Origin: Macropodus opercularis
Taxonomy: Eukaryota; Chordata; Actinopteri; Anabantiformes; Osphronemidae
Length of the DNA stretch: 64,000 nt
Direction of reading: 5' to 3'
Assembly (NCBI GenBank): GCA_030770545.1
Contig: CM061100.1
Coordinates: forward strand, 3,293,501 to 3,357,500
The position numbers and the translations under genes are program-made. The notes below the pieces were generated by a model that ran no database searches, was not told the DNA's origin, and worked only from the letters and a program-made list of their open reading frames with translations. Positions 11,961-26,343 of this stretch are shown here, in pieces (the first letter of the stretch is position 1; every line of letters starts with the position of its first letter).

Positions 11961-13099
11961 TCCATGGTTCAAATTAATATTTTGTGAGATTGTGGTGGTG
12001 CAGTGCTTAGAGCTGTTAAAATGAAACTGTTTCCTAAATTGTCAATATCTTCCTTTAACTCTAGATCTCTTAAATGTTCGTCCTCTTTCAACACTGCTGT
12101 GGTTGCTAACACAGCATGCTGCACCGGGTATGGGTTCAGCCATTGATCGTAGAGCCATCCACAAATTAAATATTTTATAACATTTGTGGTCAGCTTCATA
12201 CTTTTGACACAGCGTGAATGAAATGTTCACGTCCTGTACGTTTTATTTATTTATTTTTCATTGCTAGAAGGTCAAAGAAACAGCAGTGACCTTTGTACCA
12301 AGAAAATCCAATTAGATTTCAGCAAAGCTCAGGTAAAGCGTCGCCTTGATAAACGTAGTTAGATGATCCACAGCAGCGAACGTTCATGGAAATCCATCAT
12401 GGGGGTAATTTAGCAGAGAGAAGTCTAAACTCAGTGTTTACCGAGAGGCAGCGCGGGCAAAGCAAGTCAGGACAAGAGCATCAGTCCACATGCAGTAGCT
12501 CAGAGAACGGATGAAAGGATGTGGTGTGAGTGTTTCTCACGGCAGTAATAACCCAGCGCTTGCTCTCATCCACATTAAAAGCAGCAGGTGGCATCACATT
12601 ACATTATAGTAATGTGCACCCACTGTTTCATGTCAGCCAACAGTGGCATTTACTCAGGATGGGTGTCCGTTTGCAGTTTCCCCCTCAACTCAGACATTGC
12701 TTTATACAACTGAGTGGACACACCACCTGCTGCATTGCTATTGATTTTGGCCTTCACTTTTCAGAGTGGTTTCAGTTGTCAACTGCACTAACATACAGAG
12801 ATTGTGCTCCCAGTCATTTGAAATGTGGAAAATACATTTTGAGATCATCTGTCTTGGAGTTCAGGGAACTCAACAAACTTAAATAAATAGTTCAGCAAAA
12901 AAAGACTAAACTGCAAAACAGTTTTTTTTATTTCCACAAACTAAATATGACATATGTATTTCTTGAAGTTCTCAATAAAGAAGTTAAGAAGAGAGAGAAA
13001 CATGAAAATGGACTAAAGAACTGAAGCAAATGTGTTTGACACAGGGAATCACACAGTTTTGTTGCAGTTGTGAGAGACGAGAGCATCAACCTGAGCTTC

Positions 13100-13245
13100 A
13101 GTTTGATCAAACTTCTTTTTCAACAGTCTCCAAAGCGTTCAACTCTCTGAAACCTTCTTCCACCTGTGATGTGCGTCTTTCATCCTTACGTACAGCTGAT
13201 TTTAAAACCCACCTGTCTCCTCTCTTTGGTACGCGGCACAGCTCC
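13100..13245 (+). repeat. Possible retroelement coding scrap
   Basis: Translation in one frame gives FNSLKPSSTCDVRLSS and then FKTHLSPLFGTR. This loosely resembles the tail of fish LINE reverse-transcriptase ORFs, which often end with a word like FKxxLKTHLFxLAF. It is short and has no neighbouring RT motifs. A chance frame is a real alternative. Confidence 0.25.
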
Positions 13246-15497
13246 ATCCTTGGAAAACAACGTCTTTTCATCATGTCCCTGCTGAAGATTGGAAATCCGA
13301 AATTCTTTTTAAAATCATGAAATAATAAAACTAAATTTAATTAAATTCTGCTGGAGGTGTTTGGAGCAAGCTGAAGATATTAAAGTTTTACTTCAAGTGC
13401 CACTCCTTCAAAAATGATTGGCATTTTTCATGTTTTTTATTTTACTGAGAGGTTGTTCTGTGTTGAACTGCTATTTCAGTGACACAAAGCTTGTAATGCT
13501 CATACAGTAGCAGGTGAAAACATTCTAATGTTGATGTAAATAACTAGGTTTGCAGACGAGGGTTTAAACAGTATTGTACTGAAATTACTAGATAATTGTT
13601 GATAAACTTTTCTTGAATATTCATCCTTACTTTTAATTTTTATTTACTCGAGGACAGTTATTCTCTGAAGTTTGCTTCTGCCAGGAACATTTATCCCACA
13701 GAGGAAACCAGTAAAATAGAATCTTCTGGTGCAGCATGTTTTGCCAGATAATGTTAAATCGGCTGGGGAGAATATAGTGCCGTTCGTTAAGAAGTTGTCC
13801 TGATCCGAGAAGAACCGATGCCCAGTGTGGGAGTTCAGTAACACCGAGCGCCAGGCAGGAACTGGCAGAGACCCTCAGTTGCGCCGTAGTGTCTGGTGGG
13901 GTGGTCACAGCTGATACTTGACATCTATAGGCTGTCACATTCCTCTCATTGTGTGTCAGGGTGCACGCTGGATATCATTCACACAGCAACCATATGCTAA
14001 GGGTAGATTAGCAGAATAAAAAGCCCACTGCGCCTTATTAATTCCCCAGTAAAATGCATCAATGTCAATTTAGCTGCACAGACCACAGATCCCTGGCTTT
14101 GGTCTGAGTAGGCAACGCAAGTGCAAATCCTGAGCATCAAAGATAGCTACTGACACCCCCCACTGTGCCTCTTGTCCCACTTCACAGTTTCTCATTAACA
14201 GAAAACAGAAAAGGAAACCAAATAAGTTGGTGCCCACCTAAAAATACCCTCCCTTTCGCCATGCCCCCATATACTTTCAGAAAAGTAGAATCCAAGAGTT
14301 GCTGCTTGCTCGTCTCCTTGCTTTACTTTGGCATCAGTCACACGAGCTGCGTCTGTGAGTGTGTCGCTTAAACATGCTCACAAATAAGAGGATAAATAAA
14401 ATCACAGACAACAGACATAATGGATCTATGACCTGTGTATGTAAAGCCCACTTTTATTTTTGCAGAGCCCTTTAATTCTATTTTAAAAATGCTTTATTAT
14501 GCCCAGTTTCTAGACATCACAGCATCTGTGCAGTAAATCATCCAAGCTGCTCAAACTTCAACCTATACTATTTCTATACATGTGCTGCTTAATCTGAAGC
14601 AAAGCGAACGCAGCAGTTGTTACCATATTAATTCTGTTAAGTCTTGTTTTTAATGGAGCGGAAGTCAGACGTGACAGGAGAGAGAACGAATCTGCCTTCG
14701 CCGTTGCGACACGTGGAATCAGTCAGGTTCAAACTATAAAGAAAAAGGTCTTTGCATGATGAAATTCTTGTAACCTCATCTACGCCTCGAGTCCTGCTGC
14801 GTTTCCCACTAAGAAAAAACAAGCGGTGGGTCCTGTTGGGAATTAAGCTTTAAAACAAGCAGAGTGAAGCCTTGAAAAACGAGCTGGCAGATGACGGAAG
14901 ATTTAAATCAGTGTACGAAAGGCAAACACGTTGTTGGTGGTACATATGGCGCTGGGGCGGCTTCACGGGGAAGTCTGAAAAGCAGCTGCTACCGAACGCA
15001 CACATGTATGACTGGAAAACTCTCACGTTTGTTCTTCAACTTCATCCCTGTCATTAGCAAGAAGAAAATCTAACTTCTGTTCTATTACAAAGGCGTCTTG
15101 AGCCTTTATCAAAAATGCAGCATAAAATGAAACAGGGTGCCTTCAAGATGCAGCGGTGGAGATGATTAGGCACTTACAGGGTAATTGCATCTACCTGTTT
15201 GGCCTGAGAACACTTTTAGGTCCCTTGAGAGCTGTCAAGTTGTCTTGGGCAGATCTCATTGGACAAAGGATCTGGTTTTAGACACTGTTGAAGAAAAAAA
15301 GGCTCCAGCCCAGGTGTAATAATTACCTTTGAATAAAGGCAGGCAGACAATGAGGGTATAGACACTATCTGCGCTCTTATCACATTTCTTCTCATCTTTT
15401 ATCAATTTAAATGGAAATCCTTTTTTACAGCTCCAGAAGGTTTCCTCCCCGAATGCGAGCAACATCATGGATGTCACTAAAAGTAAAAGATTTCTGT

Positions 15498-15541
15498 TCT
15501 CGCTCGCTCTCTCTCCCTCTCTCTCCCTCTCCCTCTCTTTT
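15498..15541. repeat. CT-rich simple repeat
   Basis: An imperfect run of CTCT/CCCT units of about 44 bases in the lamc3-aif1l spacer. It is low-complexity sequence with no coding value. Confidence 0.85.
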
Positions 15542-15814
15542 ATAGAAGCAGTCATGCAAATATAATTGTACTTAGGAGAGATTCGCTTGCGTGATGGTGA
15601 CTTGAAGTTTGGGAACTCTCAGAGGTGGCACAGCTTTTTTTAGTCTGGGTTCAACCCACTCTGTTGGAGTTTCTGTGCACTTAAATACATTTAAAGGTGT
15701 TTCAGATCTACGAGCACCTGCTGGGGAGTGGTGACTCATAGCTGCAGCCTAATTGAATCGGGTAGTAACGGACTTCTTAGGTCGCGAGGTAGATAAATGT
15801 TGTCAGTAGTGTTG

Positions 15815-15990
15815 TTCCTACAGCGACATAGTTAGCTCTGTCGCCTCACGCCCAGAAGGACCTGGGTCCAGCCAGGCTGCATGTTCTCCCTGTCTCTCCC
15901 TGTGACGGCCGGCTGCCTTGCAGGGCTCACCCCAACTCTCAGCACTGACAGCTGGGACGACGAGGAGGACAGCGATCATTCAGCGAACCC
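15815..15990 (+). repeat. Decayed teleost interspersed repeat
   Basis: The text contains ctctgtcgcctcacgccca, gaaggacctgggtccagcc and gcatgttctccctgtc. These are degraded versions of a sequence very widespread in fish genomes (cactgtcgcctcacagca, gaaggtcctgggttcgaa, gcatgttctccc). The rest has diverged too far to bound exactly. Family name not assigned. Confidence 0.55.
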
Positions 15991-18900
15991 AGGCCAGTGG
16001 GAACATGCACAGTAGCACTTACGTTTAGGTGATGCTACTGTACGTGCTGTACCTCAGGACATGTTTCTAACTGCGTGTGTAATAAATGACAAAAGTATAT
16101 GTGTCAAAAGGTCAAACACAATAAAATTGCAGAATGATCACAAACCACGGACATCAGTAAGTTATTAGAGACCCAGAGCCCAACCCAGCGAGCACGGGTT
16201 GGAGCGTAGGCTGGGATGTGACTGGACTTGTTCATTATTATTTATTTTTTCTTGGAATTCTCCTCTCGGTTGTGACTAGTGATATCTAGTTAAGCAGGTG
16301 GTTCTAATTCTGAGAAAACACTGGAGATATAAGAGCAGAAAAGCAGTGCGCTGACCTGCTGCTCCAGGAGAAGGAATGCGCTGCTTTCAGCACTAACCTT
16401 GGTGTATTTTTTCCAGATGATACATTTCAAACCGCCTTTAGACAGCTGTGTAATGCAGAGCCTGGTAGAGCTGCGTTCACTGCACTGTTCCTAAACAACT
16501 CCTATGCTTTCCAATTTCGCCAGAATGAACAAAATGATAAAAGAGACCGGTCAAAAACAACAAGTCTTTCAAATTTTTGTTGTAAAGAAACCAGAGAGAG
16601 GAGCTCGGGGAAAAGGAAGCTGTTATTCTGCGAAAGAACTTTGTGCTAGTTTACATTATCAGGCTGTAGTAGCTGGACTATTGCTGTCAGAGGAACCTGT
16701 TCTGAGCCGAAGATAAAAGCTGAAGATAAAGCTGCAGAAACCTGTAAAGTTTACTTGTTTACTGTGAATCGTAAATCGTAAGAGACAAGTCGAGGTTTTC
16801 CTAGTAAAACATGGAAACCAATGTCTGGGTATAAGGATGTTGTTCATAGTGACGAAGCCAGATAATTATCTCCCAGCTCTGCCATCCTCACTTCTGCAAA
16901 GCTGTTCGGCCCCTTTTACCCAGTTGTTTTGGTTTCTCAATCAGCAGCCTCGCTGTTTTAATTCACGCTCACAGCTTTTATCTGTTCTCTCTTCTTCTTT
17001 TTTTGTAGCAGACATCTGTTCAGATCTTCAAACCACAGACAGACACAGTCGGTAACAAGCTGATGAACACGATGGAGCAACCAGCCTCTAAAAGAAGACC
17101 ATCCCAACTTAAAAGGTGCGGATATGTCCGCCCGGTTATTGGCAGTAAATTACAATATTTAATGGCAGATGACGGAAATGCAACAGATTTTTTTAAAACA
17201 AAGCGTGTACCTGCACAACCACTGGAAAGGAGATGTACTGCATCTTGTGATGTCACTGTTATTATTATTATATATGAATTAAGAAGCAGAATGATTTGGC
17301 TGTTCTTTCTGGCTCTAATGTGTCCCGACATGGTAACTAGAGGTAAATAGAGAGAAGGTACACGTGAGGTGAATAAAACGAATAACGCCCACTTCAAACG
17401 CCACTTCCCACTAATCTCTACATGCTCTCAACCTTCACACAGTGAAAGTATATCGCTGACACCTGGACATTACCCACACAGCCAGGTTTTCCAGAGGAGT
17501 AACAAGAGACCAGAAAGTGGGGAGATTACTCACTCAGGAAGGAAAGAGACAAGAGTCTGCATCTGTCTGCACTTTTGGTCAGTGTATGTCCTTTTACGCA
17601 GACACGGATGCTTCATAGAAGCCGTCTCCCGTCCAATTAGCGTCATTATCCCCTGCCGCCATCACCTGCTGAAGATGGCCTCTGAAGAAACCTTCCTAAC
17701 TCATCCTGTTACTGGTGCAAGTGGTCTTTTAGGATGCACAATCACATGAGTACAACTGATAAACAGGAGCCTGTAGGCATTTAGAGATAGTTTCCTCTGT
17801 TTTTACAGAAACTTCAGGTAGAATAATTAGTTACAGTAAATTTAGGGGCACAATGGCACTGATGTTATGATTATATCAAACTCCCGATTGGCACAAGAAA
17901 AGGCAAAACAAGGAAATTGTAAACAAATATGTTGATGTGAGCACGATTCACGTTCAAGCACTAAAGATAATAATGTGTCTACAATGGTGCAGATTTAGCT
18001 CCAGTGTCCCATCAGGCTCCAAACACAGGCCTGCTGTGTTTATTGTGGGCACGGTTCTCTTTACAGACTCCTGATCTGATATCGCTTTGCCTCAGGTGTC
18101 CCTAGCAGGAGATCTTGTTCCTGAAAACATTGCTCCCAGGTTCACTGAGGCACACACACTCTCTCCACCAAGATAAGGTTGCAAAAAGCCATTTATTCAC
18201 AAGCGACTGTAAGAAAGATCACTAGACTGACCTCGGCCAAGGGCATCGGCTGCAGCAGTACGGATTTCACGAGGGATCGTGAAGGAATAAGCTGAGATGC
18301 AAAATAAAAGTTTTAATTTACAGGTCATTCCTAAGTCTGACACCCACAAAGATTCACAAGCTTTTAGGAAGAGACCAAAGCTCTGCACATTAGCAGAGAA
18401 GGCGAGATTCTTCCAGAGTGTGGCTGTTTCCACTCAGCTTGAAAGGGTGAAGAGCTCAGACTTACAAGGAGACCTCAGGGTCCAGCTGCTGCTCCCTCAT
18501 GCTGATCCTCATTTATCCATTTGTTCATAAACGTGTCAGCAAAGCTAACAGATGCTGCGTATTTATCAGCCTTTGTACCCATGTGTGTAGAACCTCCAGA
18601 AAGACATTTCCCTTATGGGGATTCCTGTCACAGAAGCAGAAAAATTGGTTCTCGGAGGCAGAGATGGAGACGTATTAACCAATGTTGAACCACAATAAAC
18701 ATTATTGTTATTATTTGGTAATGGGCTTAATGGGGGTTTCAGGGACTCACTGTGCCTTTTACTGTGACCTTTGCCTGGACAAAAAATAGATGAACATAAA
18801 TGATTTGTTGTTGTTTTCTAAATTCAAAAACTGAGTTAATTCCTGTTAGCACCAATAATCACCTTTAAACTGCGCATCCGTCTCTGCTCAGCAGTTAATT

Positions 18901-21900
18901 TGAATCCAATCAGGAAAGAGCAAGGCCTCTTTGTTAATTACCTACATAATTTAGTGATGGTGAATTATATATCGAACCCGACGGTAATAATCATCATTTA
19001 ATGTGATATTAAGTCAAATGTTATGAAGTAGTTTTTTAAACTACGATACCTACTGCATGTGGCGTAAAAGGGCATCAGCAGAGTGGGCCAATGCTGCCCT
19101 CATGTGGAGCGTTTGACTAATATTAAAGACCAAGACAAACTGATTCTGTCTGCAAATGGGTCACTTGATTTGATACGCCTGGGCTGCATGTGTTGAATTT
19201 GGGTCTGGGCTTTGTGACTGCGCTCCGGTACCGTGTTCTCCTGCAGGATGTGCTGCGCAGCCTCATCCCCGGCTGTTGTCTCACCTCATCACAGCAGTGA
19301 GACACGCGCGCTCTCCCCTCTCTTTCCGTCCACTTCTGCTGTTCTTCGCTACACTCCCTCAGCTCACTTTGTAGATCCTGATAAGAACCTTTTCTCACCC
19401 CGGCCATTCATCTCCCCTCGTTGAGAATATGTTTGACAACCTGCAAGAATGCAATTACCCTCTCACCCTTCACCCGATTCACCTACAGCCTCCTTTGACA
19501 TCCAGCGATTCACTTCACATCAGAAGAGCTGCATTAAGACAAATTTCACTTCAATGCACGGTTTCCTTTCACGCTGCTCGAGTTCCTCCATTCTCCCTGT
19601 TCCTCACTCTTTGTTACCTTTGACAGAGTGACCCAGCAGATGTTCATCATCAACCTGAGGATGCTGGGAAACTTTTAAAGGCAGCAAGCAACAAGGGTAA
19701 CGGGAATCTCACCAGCAGGACTGTTCTTGTTTGATATATTACAGCACAATAGTGACATTCTGTATTTGGCTGTATTTTGTAAAATGTAGTGTACAACCAA
19801 ACAACACACCTGGAAGGCAAGAATAAATAAATAAAATGGGATATTATGTATAATTTGAAAGCTCTCTCCTGTCTGTTTAGTTAGCAGCTCGCCATGATCT
19901 TTCCAAGGTCATCATCTATTTAAAACCAGCCACTATGATCTCGTGCACTGTGGGTACGCGCTCATAGACGCAGATCTTTCTTTTAAATCAGTTGAGCTGA
20001 TTGAAAACTGTAAAGTGAAGGAATTTAAATGTGGTGTGTAACTAATATGTAGCAGTAAAAGTCAAGGAACTATGACTGAATGACTGAAGTCACTTTCAGC
20101 TTTCATTCCCCATAAAATACTCAAAACAGGATTTGTCATTGATGTAATTAAGGCTTGTGTCTTATGTTCATATTCACACAAGCAAAAAACATTTGCACAA
20201 AATCCTTTCCGCTGGATTTGATTTGTAAACTCTAACAGAGGTGTGGGGTGAGTGTGGGTGTGACAGTACCACTGAAATATTACATTACAAATTGCTGCCA
20301 TCTAATTAATCATGGATGAAAAATGTTTCTCCATAATAATATTTCTACCCTAAAACTGTGAATTAACACTGACAAGTCAAGCTTATCTGAAAAGGGCTAT
20401 TAGAGAAAAATAGCCAACAGTTACTCTCTAAAAGACTTCAACAATGCCTGCTTTGTTGAACAATTAATGAGCTTGACACCCCTCAAGACACTTGGGTCCC
20501 ATTATGGGTAAAAAATTCAAGCCAATAACCTTAAAATGTCGGCATGGTGATGGGTTCTGGTGGCAGTGCTCTGCAGGTCTAAAGGCTAAGCTACATTTAG
20601 ACACTCACACAGAGCATGTGGTACGTGTCATTTACTTTTACATCGCTTGGGGGATGAAACAAACAAGAATACACATGACAACAGCATTAAACTGAAGCTT
20701 AATCTGGGTCTAGCAGCCTTCGCTTCTATCCATGTCCAACTATAGCTCTGCAGTATTTACAGGCGTGTGTAAACAAAGAAGGATGATGAACTCCACTCTC
20801 TCAATGCTTCCGGTCATGAAGAAAAAGGAGGCTTTTACTACTGATGACCACAAGAGGGTGAAAACTACCGTAAATTGTGCAAACATTTCCCATTCACTGC
20901 AAATTGTTCCAAACCTAAAACCTCGGTTTAGCAGTTAGAAAGCCGCGAAGAAACCTCCCATGCTGTACGTGGAGGACAACTATCCGTAACACAGGCCGTT
21001 AGATGGACTGAACGCTAAGTGAACGTGTGCTTAGATGATTTCCAAGCCTAGGAAATCAAGAAGCATTCCTGCCATAAAAAGGGCTTTTTAAGTGAAATGC
21101 TTTGTATCAATGAGGGGCTGCAGATCCAGCAGTGTTATAGAAGCCAGGTAAATGTAGGCAGGTGGTTTGATGCAGGTCTTAGTGATGAAAAGCCAACCTG
21201 GGGCCTGAGACAGCAGGGAGTGGATGGCATTTAGAGCACAGAGACTGCTCAGCTCACACTGTGACGCCTGCAGTTTGGTCTTCTGCCACAGCCTCTGGCA
21301 GTGCACCATGTGCTGGGACGAGAAGGCTTTGTGCTTACACGAGAATGCGGCTGCGTGTGGGAGAGGGACGATGGAGCGCTGACCAGTTTAACACAGGAGT
21401 TTAAATGTACAACAGCTAGATTGGACATTTTGGAGGGACCAGTCTCAGCAGGGAGGACGTGGAACCTGACGGATGCAGCTTTGCAGGCTCAGGCAGCTTC
21501 AATACACAAGACGCACGGAAACAATGGTTGTGGCCTAAGTACAGCAAACATTGAGAAAAAACAGCAGTCGACAGGAGATGGAGGTAGAGGAGATCCAGAG
21601 GCAAGAAGCTGCTCTCGGTCTCTCCGGCACCTCAGGACCAGTGGGTGAGGTGGGAGGGTAGAGAGCTTGGACCGAGGTGTGAACCATATTAACACCAACA
21701 CACGTGCAAGCGTGATAAAAAAAAACAACAACAACTAAAAATCCCACCCTTGGTTGAGGCTCCAGGCTGAGTTCACCTTCCATTCACTTTAACTTGACTT
21801 ACTTTGAGACTGATGAGCAAACAGCAATATTATTTCAAAACAAACTTACAACGCAGCAGGATTTCTCAAGACTACTACTATGTGTGTACTGTTTAAGGAT

Positions 21901-22499
21901 TTCTTACTCAAGAAGAAGTAAAATCTGACATAAATGTACGTTTTGTTGGTTTATTATAATGACCTATTTGTACGTTTTCCTCCTGGACGAGGTGGCTTTC
22001 ATTGAGGATTTCTCCTCTGTTGTTCTGTTGCAGCATCACTGATGTCGTTGCACTGGTGACGCCCTCGCCGTGTGCAGTTTCATCACGCACCACATGATGG
22101 TAAGCGCGAGTAAGAAGCGTTCACGGTTTACTCCAAGAGCGTCGCTCAGTGACGGGGACGGTGTATTTACACGATCACACCGGAATCGGACACGTCAGCC
22201 TTCATAATAAGAGCTTAAACTCAGTGCGTGTATCAAACATGCCTTCAATCATTATTTTTAAAATACAATTAATATTTTAGCGCAAAGACATAATGTTAAT
22301 AATACCCATTAAAAATATTACAACTAAAAAAATTCTGACAATTATTCTGAAAAGGTGAAAGCTTGTTGCCAAGAATAATTTAGAAATGCATGTCTGAACT
22401 ATGAAGATATTGGGCCGCGTGTTTCGCACTGCACATACATCGCGTTTGTTCACATCGTGTTGTTAAACACTTGTTTACGAGCGGCTGCGTGTATATTTT

Positions 22500-22685
22500 C
22501 TTTTGAAATGCCGGACCGGAAGTCCCTCTTCTAATTGCGTCCGTCTTGACACCGGTGCCGAGTGGCCCACACTGAGTCCAATCTCTAACAGAGGAGAGAG
22601 TATCACCCCGGCGGGCAGTCACGGAAGCCTCCTGGCTCGGATATTTTTCATTTTGTGGATTTGAAAATCGCAGATACGTTCCGTG
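22500..22685 (+). promoter_or_regulatory. aif1l: aif1l 5' UTR and proximal promoter region
   Basis: A CG-containing stretch directly upstream of the aif1l ATG. CCGGAAGT, an ETS-family consensus, is at 22516-22523. There is no clear TATA box. The transcription start cannot be fixed from sequence, so the boundary is approximate. Confidence 0.4.
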
Positions 22686-25600
22686 ATGCCTTCAAGTCAG
22701 AATGTTCAAGGTGATGAATGGCAGGAGAGCGGGCGGTGCGGTTAAGTCCATCTCCTTGTGTCTGCTAGCTTTACGCGTAGAGTCCCTACAATAGAGCGTC
22801 TGGAGGCCGAGCGGCTACCGTTGAGCTAAACGTGTGTGTGCAGTAACTGGGTGGCTGCTAAAATGCCGTGTTTTGGGTTTTGCAGGGGGAAAAGCCTTCG
22901 GCCTGTTAAAGGAGCAGCAGAGGCAGAAGCTGGAAGAAATAAACAAGGTACGTCCGCACACGCTGCGCGTCTCTAACGGCGCCGCAGGGAATTTCAGCGT
23001 AATTAGCGCCTGTTCACTTGACTTGGCGTTGGCCTTGTTGGTGAACGGCACAGCGAGGCGCAGCGAGGGATTCCCCGAACCCCAGTCACTGCGCCGCGCA
23101 TCGCTGTGCGCTGAGACCACGCTCCTGATGCTTTTTATTGATTTCCTCCTGCAGCCCAGTCGCACTTGTTGATTTTCTGCGCGCTGTCACGCTTCGCATT
23201 TAGAGACGCCACTGTTTCCCTCTGCCCTCCTCATATCGACGCGTTAGATGCATCTGAAGCGTGAATGAGCTCTTTGTCTCACATTAGGCCTCATTCGGTC
23301 AGATCACCGTGCAGCAGTTCCCACAGATTAACTAGATGTCTGTGTAATCTCTTGCTTCCCTCCTTTACTTTGGCCGCCTGTCATCAGCTCCCTACTGGCC
23401 ACATGGAAACCAGGTCGCTGCAAGAGCTGCAGCCCGGAGCTCCTGTGGCATTTCTGTTCCCACAGAGATTTATGTAGTGTTTTCTTAACCTTCAGTTGTT
23501 CAAAAGAGCAACGGGAAGAGATGTGACCTCTGATTTTCCAGCGGTAGAGCTGGTGCGTGTAGTAAAACTATGGTTAAATCAAAGGGTTCTGTACAATAAG
23601 ATGCATTACATGACATTTTATTTACAGTAGGCATTTAAGTTGCCCGACAATGCTAGGAAGTTCCTTAGCTTTGAATAGTTACGCACATGAACTGATGTAC
23701 AATGCAGACGGTGAAGCAACACCCTGCATATCAGCCAGTGAAAGACAAAGAAGTGAAGTATATAGTATTTCAGGTTGGAAAGGTTCTTTGCAAACAAAAA
23801 GAAGTGCAGATGCTACCGCTGATGTTCATATTTCATAGTGCTCAAACTGCTTTTTACACGCAAAGCATCAGTTATTCCCTCTTCATTGTGGAGCATGTAA
23901 TAGTGCCAGAGATTGCATGGATTGTAATACTGGTGCTGAAGTTCAAATGTGTTTTCATAACCTGCTGGATGCACTGACTGGAAGCTCATTCCTGTGCGCG
24001 GAGGTTGCGGTGGTGACTCAGCTGCGTCACCCTGATAAACACCCTGCTGCTGTGTTTCTCCTCATCACCTTAATTACCAGTTCGTCATGCGCACAGAGGT
24101 CACTGTGGAGACCAGCCTCGCTCTCTGTCGTCCCGTCTCTCCCTTCTTTCTGTCCTGATTGAAACCGACTCCTACGCGACAGATTGTGTCATTATAATTT
24201 CATTAGAGTGGATCCCTTCAGGCTCTTTCCTTTACACCCCTGTGAGGTGTTCCACTTAATGAAAACAGTTACAAGTAATGACAGTGCAGGGGAAATAACT
24301 TCTTATGTTCCTGTGAATCATCTGTCTCCTGCTGGAGTTTCTGACACATTTGACAGGACACAATCAGATTAAGGTTCTTAATGACCTACTTTGTGTGTAG
24401 GTGTCGTTTCTCTTTGATGGTGGGTTGTGTAACGGTTTCATTTCAACACCTGTAGAACTCGTTTTGTCCCCCGTTCTCTTTCTCAGGAATACCTGGAAGA
24501 CCAGAAATACCGGGATGAAGACGACCTCCCTGAAAAATTGGAAAGTTTGAAAAGTAAGTTAGTCCTTTGACTGGTTTTTGTAATTGTGTGCTGTTTGGTG
24601 GTCATCTTTCTGGTTCTGCTCCTCCTTCCCAGCTTCTCTTCTCTGTATTTGTTTGTTTGTCTGGAGCGTTTTGTTTTTCTCTGGTGGAACGGCAGACTGC
24701 TGTGATTTCTAAGAGGTTTGCAAGGCCAAGTCCTCTGTGGCCTTGCAGGAATGTGCAGGGGCGTTCTTCTGCTTATTGTTACAATATTCAGAACTTTGCT
24801 GGGTAAACTCAAAGCTCCTGGGAACAAAAAAACTTTGCTGCTAGAAGCAAATTACAAGAATAAAATTGCATGATTTACTGAAGAGCTCCTCCCCCAATGC
24901 TGAGCCTTTATGCTTGTTTGTTGTTTTATTTCTGTCTATGTGAGCTTTTTCCTTTGAGACGTTCTAGTCAGAAACACAACACACTGAACACAAGGATGTT
25001 TATTGAAAATGGGATCATGTGTCTCAATATCAAGTGGGATTTGTAGGGTTTTCTATATGTAAATAGTTTCTCTATAAGGTCTTAAATTTCACTTACTGAA
25101 GTGCTTTGAAGTGACCATTATTGTGATATGGTGCGATATAAATACATTGAATTGAATATGAGACACATAATCCACTATCCTACTTCCTATCTGTGCTTGC
25201 TGGAGGAAATGGGACAGTAATATATAAACAGAAAGGAGGCTTGACAACCAGATCCTGGGAGAATAGCTGAGGTTTGTTTCTTCGCTTCTTTTTCCAACCT
25301 GTCTCACTGAGTGCGAGGCTGGTGACTGAACCACCAAAAACATCATATCAATAAAACCAAAACGAATCTCAGCACTGCCTGCAGTTGCATTAAAGCTGTA
25401 ATTCGGGGTCTCTTGAAAGAACCTGGGAAATTCCCTGTTTATGAAGCAAAGGAAGTCATCGTCCACCACAGCAGTTTTATCAGCAAAGATTATTTTGCAG
25501 TGGAAAAGCCCCTTCAAACTATTGCTCCTAGGAAATGCTTTAGGTTCCTAAGTCAACAGCACAGTCATTTTGTCACAATGAAAGGTTGTAGGAAGAGAGG

Positions 25601-26307
25601 AGGGAGAACACTTGAGATTTGTTCAGTCCAGACATTTTCTGTTGCTGCAGATGATCAGCAGGCTGCCCTGCGACAAGTGGACCACTCACAAGTGTGTCTC
25701 TTTGGAGGCCCACTCCTCAGAGTTTACGAACAGCAGTAGCATTGTCCAGCCCAATTCCCCATGGGTACGCGCATAGTTAACACAGTCCCCTCTCTTTCCC
25801 TCCAAATACACACAGAGCTTCCATTGTGGGACAAAAATAGGGAGTGTAATCTGACTAAAGAGGTCGTCTAGAGAAAAGACACTGGTCAAATTTAGGCAGC
25901 ATGGAAATGCCTGGATTTGGTATTTCATAGCAGCTGCCACTGGCAGTAGCATGTGAATTATGAGCTTTTACAAAGGAACTTACGTAATTCACAAAACTGC
26001 CTGTGATTTTAAATCTGCCTCGGTATAACATTTAATGCTAAATGTTTTTTTTAACTGTGAATTCCATCTCTATGGACCATGCGAAAATTCCTAAATTTAA
26101 ATTACACATTACTTTTACATACAGTGTAAATGATGATTTCCTGTCGTACCTTTATGTGAGACGCGCTCAGCTGCTCTTTGCCTGCTGTTTGCTGACAGAC
26201 GTACCAAACGCACACAAAGACAAGAACACACCTGCCATTATCAGCTGTTTGTGTCTGTCTTTTTGCTGGGTCAGCTGTCAGCGGAGTTCGAGACAGTGAG
26301 ATCAGCG

Positions 26308-26343
<36 letters not shown>

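Larger units (their letters stand above)
11961..22499. other. Intergenic spacer lamc3-aif1l
   Basis: About 10.5 kb without a supportable gene. Open frames are short, lack homology that I recognise and are not flanked by convincing splice pairs with continuing frame. It holds a CT-rich tract near 15.5 kb, one decayed interspersed-repeat remnant near 15.8-16.0 kb and a doubtful retroelement scrap near 13.1 kb. Both neighbours are transcribed to the right, so the right part could hold aif1l regulatory DNA, but no specific element can be shown. Confidence 0.6.

Noticed and set aside
13030..13320. 96-codon open frame as a gene
   Set aside because: No intact domain. At best part of it is a decayed retroelement scrap.
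19123..19631. Cluster of overlapping short open frames
   Set aside because: Both strands are open by composition (CT-rich), with no homology, no Kozak context of note and no splice partner.
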